From UBA12014 sp029248335 (GTDB lineage Bacteria; Planctomycetota; Phycisphaerae; Phycisphaerales; SM1A02), in the NCBI GenBank assembly GCA_029248335.1, contig JAQWJM010000182.1, forward strand, positions 1-35,708: a DNA stretch of 35,708 nt. The letters run 5' to 3'. The notes under the pieces are model-generated. The model did no database searches. It was not told the DNA's origin and worked only from the letters and a program-made list of their open reading frames with translations. The position numbers and the translations under genes were made by a program. This document shows, piece by piece, positions 9,272-16,532 of the stretch (within the stretch, counting starts at the first letter, position 1; each line of letters opens with the position of its first letter).

Positions 9272-10630
9272 TCAGGCGTCGATCGACGCCCCGTTGGTTC
9301 GGATCACCTCGGCGTACCACTCACCGCTGTCCTTCACCGTCCGGGTGCCGGTCGGGTAGTCGACGTGGACCAGGCCGAAACGCTTGGTATAGCCCTTCGC
9401 CCATTCGAAGTTGTCGAGAATCGACCAGTGGAAGTAGCCGCGGATGTCCGCGCCGTCGGCGATCGCGAGCCGAAGCTGCTCGAGGTAGCGGGCCGTGAAG
9501 TCGATGCGGTTGGGATCGTGGACCTTGCCGTCCCGCGACACCCAGTCCATGCTCGCCAGTCCGTTCTCGGTGATGAAGACCGGCAGGCCGTACCGCTCGT
9601 GCGCGAAGAACGGTCCCCACCGAAGGGCCTCGGGCACCACCGGCCAGTCGAAGGTCGTGATGGGATGACCGTCGCCGAGCGGGATCCCGACCGGCTCGCC
9701 GTCGTCTCCGGCCCGGATGTAGCCGCCCTGGTAGATGTTCAACCCGATGAACTCGATCGGCTGGTTCATCTCGTCGAAGTCGGTGTCGGGGAAGTCGGGC
9801 ATGTCCGACCCGAAGACTTCGAGCCCCGCTTCGGGATAGCTTCCGAGGCAGATCGGGTCGTACCACCAGGTGTTGTTGAAGTGATGGGCGGGATCGACGC
9901 CGTTGGTGGCCCGCCGCGCGGCCTCGATGTTGGCCGGGTCGAGGTCGACCGGGCATCCCGCGGCGCCGACGCCGGTGTATCCGATCACCGCGGGTCCGGG
10001 ACTGGCGGCCCGGATCGCCTGCACCGAATGACCGTGCGCCCGCATGGTGTTGTGCGCCGCGATCAGTTGATCCTGCAACGGAAGCTGGAGCCCCGGCGCG
10101 TGGGTCCCGTCGCGATGCCCGTGCTGGATGTAGACCTGAGGCTCGTTCAGCGTGATCCAGTGCTTGACCCGGTCACCGAGTCGCCGGACCACGACGTCGG
10201 TGTAGGCGCCGAACCAGGCGGCGCTGTCCCGGGCGAGCCAGCCGCCGCGCTCGAACAGCGCGGACGGGAAGTCCCAGTGGAAGAGGGTCGCATACGGCGT
10301 GATCCCCTGCCGGAGGAGTTCGTCGATCAGACGGTCGTAGAAATCGAGACCTTCCTCGTTGATCGCGCCCTCGCCGGTGGGAAGCACCCGGGGCCAGGAG
10401 ATCGAGAGTCGGTAGGCGTGGAGCCCCATCGCCTTCATGATCGCGACGTCCTCGACGTGGCGGTGGTAGTGGTCGCAGGCGATCGCGCCGGTATGGCCGA
10501 GTTCCACCTTGCCGGGGGTGTCGCAGAAGTCGTCCCAGACGGAGCGTCCCCGGCCGCCTTCGAACGCCGCGCCCTCGATCTGGTAGGCCGCCGCGGCGGC
10601 CCCCCACAGGAAGTTTTCAGGAAAGGTCAT
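9272..10630 (-). CDS. GH1 beta-glucosidase
   Basis: 452 residues, usual for glycoside hydrolase family 1. Seen: the N-terminal family signature FLWGAAAAAYQIEGA, the acid/base motif TLNEP, the nucleophile motif ITENG, and the C-terminal YFHWSILDNFEWAKGYTKRFG block. No signal peptide at the chosen start, so it is probably cytoplasmic and cleaves imported beta-linked oligosaccharides (cellobiose or laminaribiose type) to glucose. The frame is open about 37 codons further upstream, but family homology starts at MTFPENFLWG. It converges on the transporter ATPase, with 20 bases between them. Confidence 0.94.
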   Translation of the reverse strand: MTFPENFLWGAAAAAYQIEGAAFEGGRGRSVWDDFCDTPGKVELGHTGAIACDHYHRHVEDVAIMKAMGLHAYRLSISWPRVLPTGEGAINEEGLDFYDRLIDELLRQGITPYATLFHWDFPSALFERGGWLARDSAAWFGAYTDVVVRRLGDRVKHWITLNEPQVYIQHGHRDGTHAPGLQLPLQDQLIAAHNTMRAHGHSVQAIRAASPGPAVIGYTGVGAAGCPVDLDPANIEAARRATNGVDPAHHFNNTWWYDPICLGSYPEAGLEVFGSDMPDFPDTDFDEMNQPIEFIGLNIYQGGYIRAGDDGEPVGIPLGDGHPITTFDWPVVPEALRWGPFFAHERYGLPVFITENGLASMDWVSRDGKVHDPNRIDFTARYLEQLRLAIADGADIRGYFHWSILDNFEWAKGYTKRFGLVHVDYPTGTRTVKDSGEWYAEVIRTNGASIDA

Positions 10631-10829
10631 GGAGCGGGTGTTCCAGTTGATTCGTGGGGTGACAAGGGGTTTCGACGCCCGCTGCGGGCATGGATCGGGG
10701 ACTCGGAGGCCTGAGCCTCCCGGGGGTGCGAAGATTAGCACATCGATCCGGCCGAAACGACCGACAAAAGAACGGTCGTCCGACGAGAGTCGGACTCCAC
10801 GTTCGTTTTTTTCCGAGGGGTGGGGACGC

Positions 10830-10835
10830 TAGGAT
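10830..10835 (+). promoter_or_regulatory. Putative -10 element TAGGAT for the GH16 gene
   Basis: TAGGAT about 25 bases before the ATG at 10861, followed by a TGGAGA ribosome-binding site. A T-rich stretch lies just upstream at about 10804-10812. Confidence 0.4.
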
Positions 10836-10860
10836 TTCGTTCCCCTATCTGGAGATCCCA

Positions 10861-13128
10861 ATGCTGCTCATCTCGACGGCCTGTCTTTCACTCGCCCTCG
10901 CCACCACCGGACCGATCCCCACCTCGACGACCGACCGCGACGACTGGACGCTGGTCTTCGAGGATGACTTCGAGGATCGCAACGACGCACTGGCGGACTG
11001 GACCTGCTTCGGCGGCACCAGCAGCAAGTCGACCGGACGAAAGGGCCGGGGCCTGCTCATCGAGACCGAAGGCGGCCTGCCCGAACCCGCCTACGCCGGC
11101 GCCTTCACCCCGCTCGGCGGCGGAATCAAGCCGAACGACATCGTCACGGCGAACGCCGTCTGGCGGATCATGAGCCGGCCTCCCTCGGACGCCACGTTCG
11201 TCCTCAAGCTCGAGTTCAAGGACGTGAAGGGCGTGAAGGTCGGCGAAGCGTCGATCCCCGCCGCGATCAGCGAGGCCCGGGAAGGCAAGTGGGAGACCAC
11301 CACGCTCGAGGCCCGGGTCCCGGCGTCCGCGTCCTCCGCGGATCTCGCGCTGGTGCTCGTCCCCGCCCGCGAGAAGGGCACGCTTCAACTGCTGGTCGAC
11401 GAGGTCTCCGCGACCCGCGAAGCCCCCCCGCTCGACCTGCTCACCGGCGCCGGCACCTTCGAGTCGTCGGACGGCGGCGCAATCGGGTGGACGGTCTTCA
11501 ACAACGCGCTCGCCGTGGATCTCGAAGGCGACGAACGGGCCTTCAAGTCGTGGGGCCCCTTCGGCGAGCCCTACGCCGGTTCGATCATGCAGCAGGTGGT
11601 GCAGCTCGACAAGATCCGCCCCGGAACACCGGTTCGGTTCCAGGTCGAGGCGATGACCCCGGCGAACGATTCGATCTCGGGCACCGGGAACTTCCCGATC
11701 GCCAAGGTCGAGTGTCTCGCCGCCGACGGTCGTCCGCTCGCCCACATCGAGGCTCGTTCCTTCGATCCGGGCAAGGGCGACATCCCCGTGAACAAGTGGG
11801 TGAACACCAAGGCGGAGGTCGAGGCCCCGGAAGGCACCGTCGCGGCTCGGTTCATCCTCGGCTTCATCCAGCCGACCACCGAGTCCGGCTCGATCTTCTT
11901 CAAGAAGCCCCGGCTCACCGTCGGCGGCAAGTCGACCAACCTCCTGACCAACCCCGCGCTCGCCGCGGCGGACACGGCCCTTCCCGGGTGGACGGTGACC
12001 GGCCCCGCCGAGACGACGGATCGATTCAACCGGACCGGCGCCGCCTCGCTCAAGCTCGGTGACGGCGGTCCCGCGACCGCCACGCGGAAGGTCACCGGCT
12101 GGAAGGCCGGCGACACCCTGACCTTCGAAGGCTGGTCGAGGATCCCCAACGGCTCGAGCGGCTCCGGGGATTCGTTCGTGATGGAAGTCGTCCAGCTCGA
12201 CCGCCGTGGACGCGCGATCGACACCCACAAGCGGAACGCCGGCTGGGGCCAGATGGATCAGTGGCGAACCACCGGCGTCGGCCCGCTCGCGATCTCCCTC
12301 GACGTCCGACGCGGCACGCGGGACATCGAGGTCCGCCTCTCCGCACCCTCCGGCAAGCCGGTCTGGATCGACGACGTCGTCGTGAATCGGGCCGACTCCA
12401 GTGGTGATCTCGCGACGGTGATCCCCATCCGGAACCCCGGTTTCGAGGGATTCCGACCCGACTCGAATCGGTGGTTCGTGTCCGACGGCGCCTGGAGCCA
12501 CAACGGCGAACTGCAGTACTACGCCCCCGACTCCGTCGTGGTGAATCGAAAGCGGATGAACATCACCGCGGACCGGCGCCGCGTCGGCGACCGGGAGTTC
12601 ACCAGCGCCCACGTCTCGACCGAAGGCAAGCTCGAGCAGAAGTACGGCAAGTGGGAGATCCGGGCGAAGCTCCCGAACACCCAGGGCATGTGGCCGGCGA
12701 TCTGGCTGCTGCCCGTCGACGGAAGCTGGCCGCCGGAGATCGACATCATCGAGCTCGTCGGCAAGGAACCGAACAAGGTCCACCACTCCTTCCACTGGGG
12801 CCCGCTTCGTGACGGCCTCCTCCCCTGGGACCTCGGGCAGACCTCGACCGACGATCATCTCGGCGAGAACTTCGACACCGTCTATCACGACTTCGCCGTG
12901 GAATGGACGCCCGAAGGCATCGTCTGGACCGTCGACGGCAAGGAGACCCACCGGTTCGGCAGGACCGAAGCGGAGCGGAAGAACATGCCGCAGGGTCCGA
13001 TGTACCTCATCATGAACCTCGCCCTCGGCGGGTTCTGGCCGGGCCCTCCCGGTGAAGACACGAAGTTCCCCTCCACCATGGAGATCGATCACGTGAAGAT
13101 CTGGAAGTGGAACGGCACCGGCGGCTGA
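10861..13128 (+). CDS. Secreted multidomain GH16 beta-glucanase (laminarinase-like)
   Basis: 755 residues. Signal peptide in the first 16 or so (MLLISTACLSLALATTG). Residues about 25-200, 200-370 and 370-520 look like three beta-sandwich carbohydrate-binding-type modules (each has W/F-rich strands and G/N openings such as NLLTNPALAAADT and IRNPGFEGF). The C-terminal 230 residues are a GH16 catalytic domain: GKWEIRAKLPNTQGMWPAIW, then EIDIIE with nucleophile Glu626 and acid/base Glu631, then HHSFHWG and FDTVYHDFAVEWTPEGI. The family cleaves beta-1,3 or mixed beta-1,3/1,4 glucans; which one cannot be fixed here. Start supported by TGGAGA and the signal peptide. A strong terminator follows. Confidence 0.92.
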   Translation: MLLISTACLSLALATTGPIPTSTTDRDDWTLVFEDDFEDRNDALADWTCFGGTSSKSTGRKGRGLLIETEGGLPEPAYAGAFTPLGGGIKPNDIVTANAVWRIMSRPPSDATFVLKLEFKDVKGVKVGEASIPAAISEAREGKWETTTLEARVPASASSADLALVLVPAREKGTLQLLVDEVSATREAPPLDLLTGAGTFESSDGGAIGWTVFNNALAVDLEGDERAFKSWGPFGEPYAGSIMQQVVQLDKIRPGTPVRFQVEAMTPANDSISGTGNFPIAKVECLAADGRPLAHIEARSFDPGKGDIPVNKWVNTKAEVEAPEGTVAARFILGFIQPTTESGSIFFKKPRLTVGGKSTNLLTNPALAAADTALPGWTVTGPAETTDRFNRTGAASLKLGDGGPATATRKVTGWKAGDTLTFEGWSRIPNGSSGSGDSFVMEVVQLDRRGRAIDTHKRNAGWGQMDQWRTTGVGPLAISLDVRRGTRDIEVRLSAPSGKPVWIDDVVVNRADSSGDLATVIPIRNPGFEGFRPDSNRWFVSDGAWSHNGELQYYAPDSVVVNRKRMNITADRRRVGDREFTSAHVSTEGKLEQKYGKWEIRAKLPNTQGMWPAIWLLPVDGSWPPEIDIIELVGKEPNKVHHSFHWGPLRDGLLPWDLGQTSTDDHLGENFDTVYHDFAVEWTPEGIVWTVDGKETHRFGRTEAERKNMPQGPMYLIMNLALGGFWPGPPGEDTKFPSTMEIDHVKIWKWNGTGG

Positions 13129-13167
13129 TCGCCGCCCGGCTCGAAGTTCATCTCGACGAATCTTCGG

Positions 13168-13198
13168 CGCCCCCGTCGCTTCGCGACGGGGGCGTTTT
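13168..13198 (+). terminator. Rho-independent terminator after GH16 gene
   Basis: A 12-bp perfect GC-rich stem (13168-13179 with 13183-13194) around a TTC loop, followed by TTTT. Confidence 0.85.
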
Positions 13199-13343
13199 CG
13201 CAGACGGATCGGGAATCGCTTCTTTTCTCGAACCCATCGTGCATCTCGGACCGTAGGGATTTTCGCTTCGACCCATGCCTTCGGGATCCGGGCCGAAGCG
13301 ATCCAAGGGGCTGTGCACGCTCGCGTGCCGGAAATGAATCGAG

Positions 13344-14405
13344 ATGACCAGACACGCCACGATCGGACTCCTCACCGTCTCATGCGCTCTTCTTCACGGG
13401 ACGCCTTCGGCATTCGCGGTGGAGACGGAGCAGATCCCGACCGACCGCGGGACGGTCCCGCTCTATCTTCCGACGAATCTCGACCCCGGCGTCGACATTC
13501 CGCTGGTGATCTCGCTCCACGGCTACACCGGCAACGGGAACCAGCACGAGAACTACTTCAATCTGCGAAGCCGGGTCGATGAAGATCGATTCATGCTCTG
13601 CGTGCCGAACGGGACCACGGATGCCCAGGGAAGTCGCTTCTGGAACGCGACGGACTTCTGCTGCGACTTCGAGAATCGGAATCCCGACGACTCGGGCTAC
13701 CTGCGGGACCTGATCGAGACGATCACGGCCACGTATTCGATCGATGTCGGAAGCATCCACGTGGTCGGGCACTCCAACGGTGGTTTCATGGCCTATCGGA
13801 TGGCCTGCGATCACGCCGATCTGATCGCCTCGATCGCGAGCCTCGCCGGCGCGACGTATGCGAACACCTCGGACTGCACGCCGAGCGAACCGGTTCACGC
13901 CCTCCAGATCCACGGGACCGCGGACGATGTGATCCGGTACGCGGGACAGTGCATTCCGTTCATCTTCTGCTACCCCGGGGCGGTGGAGTCCGTCGAGACC
14001 TGGGCCCAGTACGACGGCTGTTCGAGCGTCGAGGAGAACGGCCCTCCGATCGACCTCGATGGAAGCATCCCGGGGGCGGAGACGTCGCGGGTGATCCTCG
14101 CCGATGGCTGCGACCAACAAGGCTCCGCGGAACTCTGGCGGATCGAGGGCGGCAGCCACGGCCCTTCCTTCAACGGCAACTTCGCGCGGGAGCTCGTGGC
14201 GTGGCTGCTCGAACACGGTCGCTCGACCGACGAATCCCCGTGTTCGGCGGACGTGAACGGCGACGCGGTCGTCGACGGTGGCGACCTGAGTCTGCTGCTG
14301 GCGAAGTGGGGAACCGCGGCGGAGGAATACGATCTGGACGAAGACGGCGTCGTCGGCGGCGGCGACCTCAGCCTCGTGCTCGCGACGTGGGGCGTCTGTC
14401 CCTGA
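13344..14405 (+). CDS. Secreted PHB-depolymerase/feruloyl-esterase-like hydrolase with dockerin-like tail
   Basis: 353 residues. Signal peptide about 1-25 (GLLTVSCALLHGTPSAFA). Catalytic alpha/beta-hydrolase domain: LVISLHGYTGNGNQHENYF (oxyanion region), GHSNGG with nucleophile Ser144, HGTADDVI (acid), EGGSHGPS (His). This is the LpqC/PHB-depolymerase family, which cleaves polyester, acetyl or feruloyl esters. After LLEHGRS, the last 55 or so residues form two EF-hand-like repeats, ADVNGDAVVDGGDLSLLLAK and DLDEDGVVGGGDLSLVLA, each ending in WG. This is the dockerin-like tail frequent in Phycisphaerae secreted proteins. A second dockerin-tailed protein lies at 16533. Ribosome-binding site weak. 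Confidence 0.88.
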   Translation: MTRHATIGLLTVSCALLHGTPSAFAVETEQIPTDRGTVPLYLPTNLDPGVDIPLVISLHGYTGNGNQHENYFNLRSRVDEDRFMLCVPNGTTDAQGSRFWNATDFCCDFENRNPDDSGYLRDLIETITATYSIDVGSIHVVGHSNGGFMAYRMACDHADLIASIASLAGATYANTSDCTPSEPVHALQIHGTADDVIRYAGQCIPFIFCYPGAVESVETWAQYDGCSSVEENGPPIDLDGSIPGAETSRVILADGCDQQGSAELWRIEGGSHGPSFNGNFARELVAWLLEHGRSTDESPCSADVNGDAVVDGGDLSLLLAKWGTAAEEYDLDEDGVVGGGDLSLVLATWGVCP

Positions 14406-14456
14406 CTCGAGCCCGACGCGTCGAGGCGAATCGTCCCGACAACGCCCGGAAGACGA

Positions 14457-14484
14457 CAGAGCCGCCCCCGAAGGGGCGGCTCTG
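14457..14484. terminator. GC-rich hairpin, possible terminator
   Basis: Twelve-base perfect inverted repeat (14457-14468 with 14473-14484), loop CGAA. No T-run follows on either strand, so termination is less certain than at 13168. Confidence 0.5.
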
Positions 14485-14744
14485 CATCGTCGGGGCGACT
14501 GGCATTCGTTTGAACCGCTGGACGGGATCGTTGGCGGCTTCGTGGATATCTTCCTCGGCCCCTCCACGGCGTATCTGCTTGTAAGCGAGGGAACTGTAAA
14601 ACGCTTCACATAGCCAACTCTGATTCAAGCGATGGAGCCTTCAGTTGCGGGGGGTAGTCGCGAGCCATCCCGGCCACGGTTTGATCCTGACATCGCAAGG
14701 CAATCGGAGGCTCCCAGCTTCCGAGCACATCAGGCGGGAAGAGC
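14485..14744. other. Gene-free lower-GC stretch between esterase and RimK-like gene
   Basis: No supportable gene. Base composition drops here, continuing into the ATP-grasp gene. A minus-strand frame of 86 codons (14368-14628) has no recognisable homology and runs through the hairpin. Imperfect inverted arms (TGTAAGCG / CGCTTCACA) lie around 14580-14610. It may be degenerate mobile-element sequence, but nothing identifies it. Confidence 0.4.
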
Positions 14745-15653
14745 CTACTCAAACGCCCCTAACCGGATGCGCATGTGGTCGAGAATGAGGGAGGCAAGAT
14801 CGATATCAGAACAATCCTCAATCGATGCAAAGCCCGGAGCACTGTTGGCTTCACAGACACAATAGTGATCGCCATCAAAAAGCAGATCGACTCCGGCAAT
14901 CTCAAGGTCCAGCAAGCGAGCCGTTTCGATGGCCAGCCACTCAATTTCGGGCGTCATCGCAAACGGTTTTACGGACCCGCCACGAGAGTGATTGGCCTTG
15001 AAGCTCTCATCATGCGATTGTCGTTCCACGCAGGCAACTGGTCTCCCGCCGATGACGAATACACGCAAATCTCGACCACGACTTGTGGCAATAAACTGCT
15101 GAAGAATGAGGTTAACGCTTCCATTGGTTTCGCGGATGAACTCCATCAAGTCACCAAACACGGCTTTCGTCTCGGCAAGGTAGACGCCCGCGCCATGTGT
15201 TCCGGACAGTGTCTTTATCACGACCGGGAAGCCCAGTCGCTTTTCCACGAACTCCAGGCTCACCGGGTGCTTGACCAGCATGGTGTGCGGCACCGGAAGA
15301 TTGCTCTGAGCTAGCACCTGGTGCGTATAGAGTTTGTCCTTGACGGTCTCAATACCCTGTGATGAGTTAACGGAGATCACGCCAAGGCGTTCCAGGTGCC
15401 GGATGACCGCCAGTCCAAAATACGTCGTGCCAGCTCCGGTGCGTGGGAGGAGAAAAGCGGGTAACTCGAAGACCTCACCGTTGAGCTCCACACTCTTCCG
15501 GTCGTCTCGTGTGACTACAAGGTCAAACTCACTGGGGCGTACGACCCTGAGATCGATCCCCTGTTTCTCCGCACATTCTTTGAGACGCCCTCTGGCGTAC
15601 TCGTCAGGCTTTACACTTCCGTCGGAATCTTGGTAGAGAAGCCACCCTCGCAT
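14745..15653 (-). CDS. RimK-like ATP-grasp ligase
   Basis: About 302 residues, RimK-type ATP-grasp fold. An N-terminal pre-ATP-grasp domain (MRGWLLYQDSDGSVKPDEYA) is followed by TVKDKLYTHQVLAQSNLPVP, the glycine-rich nucleotide loop TLSGTHGAGVYLA, GRDLRVFVIGGRPVACVER, NHSRGGSVKPF, GVDLLFDGDHYCVCEANSAP (metal-binding Glu and Asn) and a DIDLASLILDHM end. Relatives ligate glutamate or other amino acids to proteins, peptides or cofactors; the substrate here is unknown. The frame is open to 15704, but family homology begins at 15653, where GAAGGGGAA precedes the ATG. The gene is markedly less GC-rich than its neighbours (30 and 33 of 60 bases in two lines counted), which suggests acquisition. No precursor peptide gene recognised beside it. 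Confidence 0.82.
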   Translation of the reverse strand: MRGWLLYQDSDGSVKPDEYARGRLKECAEKQGIDLRVVRPSEFDLVVTRDDRKSVELNGEVFELPAFLLPRTGAGTTYFGLAVIRHLERLGVISVNSSQGIETVKDKLYTHQVLAQSNLPVPHTMLVKHPVSLEFVEKRLGFPVVIKTLSGTHGAGVYLAETKAVFGDLMEFIRETNGSVNLILQQFIATSRGRDLRVFVIGGRPVACVERQSHDESFKANHSRGGSVKPFAMTPEIEWLAIETARLLDLEIAGVDLLFDGDHYCVCEANSAPGFASIEDCSDIDLASLILDHMRIRLGAFE

Positions 15654-15866
15654 CACTATTCCCCTTCGCCATCGGACGCTGCCATCCCAGTGGTTTCGAG
15701 TCACCGGTTCCGCGAACCGTCAACCAATGGGCTTACTATTCTACTGAACAGTTGCCCGGCAAACGGCGTTCGTGTCGGATCAAACAACAGCGATCGCCGG
15801 GCCATCCTGGACGCGGTCTGTTTGAACCGCGCCGTTGGCAAATTAGGTCTCGCCCTGGTAAAGAGA

Positions 15867-15896
15867 AAGCCCTTCGACGTGCTCGCCGAAGGGCTT
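15867..15896 (-). terminator. Terminator beside the tRNA-Pro 3'-end copy
   Basis: Ten-base inverted repeat (15867-15876 with 15887-15896); on the minus strand it is followed by a T-rich run (TTTCTCTTT). It sits just beyond the duplicated tRNA end, as the real tRNA-Pro terminator does. Confidence 0.7.
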
Positions 15897-15907
15897 GATC
15901 TCTCGAA

Positions 15908-15930
15908 GAGTCGGGGTGACAGGATTTGAA
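15908..15930. repeat. Direct repeat copy 1: duplicated 3' end of tRNA-Pro (att-like)
   Basis: Twenty-three bases identical to 16042-16064, which span the discriminator base, the 3' acceptor strand and the T-arm of tRNA-Pro. The rest of the tRNA is absent here. This is the scar expected when an element integrates into a tRNA 3' end. Confidence 0.8.
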
Positions 15931-16009
15931 TCGAGCGGAGCGAGATCACAAGACGAGGGACGGCGTCAGCCGACCGGGGACGCCGAAGGCGGACCGCACA
16001 CCGACAAAC

Positions 16010-16040
16010 AAGGCCCCGGAAGCATTGCTTCCGGGGCCTT
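16010..16040 (-). terminator. Terminator of the tRNA-Tyr/tRNA-Pro unit
   Basis: Near-perfect inverted repeat of 13-15 bp with a very small loop, five bases beyond the tRNA-Pro 3' end. On the minus strand it runs into TTGTTTGT. Confidence 0.8.
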
Positions 16041-16041
16041 C

Positions 16042-16064
16042 GAGTCGGGGTGACAGGATTTGAA
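16042..16064. repeat. Direct repeat copy 2, inside tRNA-Pro
   Basis: The copy within the intact tRNA gene; offset from copy 1 is 134 bases. Confidence 0.8.
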
Positions 16065-16118
16065 CCTGCGGCCTCTGCCTCCCGAAGACAGCGCTCTACC
16101 AAGCTGAGCTACACCCCG
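16045..16118 (-). tRNA. tRNA-Pro(CGG)
   Basis: 74 bases, cloverleaf fully formed. Acceptor CGGGGTG pairs with CACCCCG, discriminator A. D-arm GCTCAGCTTGGTAGAGC. Anticodon stem CTGTC/GGCAG with loop TTCGGGA, so anticodon CGG reads CCG. T-arm GCAGG-TTCAAAT-CCTGT. CCA is not encoded. Downstream of tRNA-Tyr on the same strand. Confidence 0.95.
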
Positions 16119-16166
16119 AGGGGATCTTTTTCACCGGGAAACGGAGTTCGGGACCGTTTCTCGGAA

Positions 16167-16249
16167 TGGCGGGTGAAGGATTCGAACCTTCGAAGGCGAA
16201 CGCCAGCAGATTTACAGTCTGCCCCCTTTGGCCACTTGGGTAACCCGCC
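16167..16249 (-). tRNA. tRNA-Tyr(GTA)
   Basis: 83 bases, class II with a long variable arm. Acceptor GGCGGGT pairs with ACCCGCC, discriminator A. Anticodon stem GCAGA/TCTGC with loop CTGTAAA gives anticodon GTA. T-arm contains GGTTCGAATCC. No encoded CCA. Forms a tandem with tRNA-Pro 48 bases downstream. Confidence 0.95.
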
Positions 16250-16464
16250 CGTGTGAGGGGAGCCGAGCAGTCTACCGACCTCGGCGTTTCACGGCAAGAC
16301 ACCCAACTTCGGCGACCCGTCCGAAAAGCAATTATTCCGCCGTGGACCACCAAACCGGCGGCTGACGGCCCGAAGGTCCGAAAAATCGGGCGTTCTCGGA
16401 ACGGATGCATCGGGATCCCGTCTCAAATCGAAGCTCAAATCGTGGATCCTCCGCAAATCTCGCG

Positions 16465-16470
16465 TAGGAT
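16465..16470 (+). promoter_or_regulatory. Putative -10 element TAGGAT for the dockerin-tailed protein
   Basis: TAGGAT about 62 bases before the TTG start at 16533. Nothing else was recognised in the 283-base gap between tRNA-Tyr and this gene. Confidence 0.35.
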
Positions 16471-16532
16471 CGATTGCCACTTGTTCTGAACAGACCCGCC
16501 GTCCCGGCCCCCCCCTCTGCTGGAGAAGAACC

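Larger units (their letters stand above)
15654..16044. other. Gene-free stretch with two terminators and a tRNA-Pro 3'-end copy
   Basis: Between the RimK-like gene and tRNA-Pro. It holds a hairpin terminator at 15867-15896, a copy of the tRNA-Pro 3' end at 15908-15930 and the tRNA-Pro terminator at 16010-16040. Open frames here run through the tRNA copy and are not believable as proteins. Confidence 0.6.

Noticed and set aside
10888..13092. 734-codon open frame antisense to the GH16 gene
   Set aside because: A high-GC shadow frame with no motifs; the sense strand has a signal peptide and GH16 catalytic residues.
14560..14630. Integron attC-like inverted repeat
   Set aside because: The core sites do not fit RYYYAAC/GTTRRRY and no integrase is in view.
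14490..14640. Possible tmRNA or tRNA fragment (GGGGCGACTGG... with TTTGAACC)
   Set aside because: The T-arm cannot form a stem, there is no CCA-proximal acceptor pair and no tag-peptide frame ending in Leu-Ala-Ala.
16050..16256. Plus-strand frame reading MTGFEPAASASRRQRSTKLS
   Set aside because: It is antisense to tRNA-Pro and tRNA-Tyr; such peptides are a well-known false annotation over tRNA genes.
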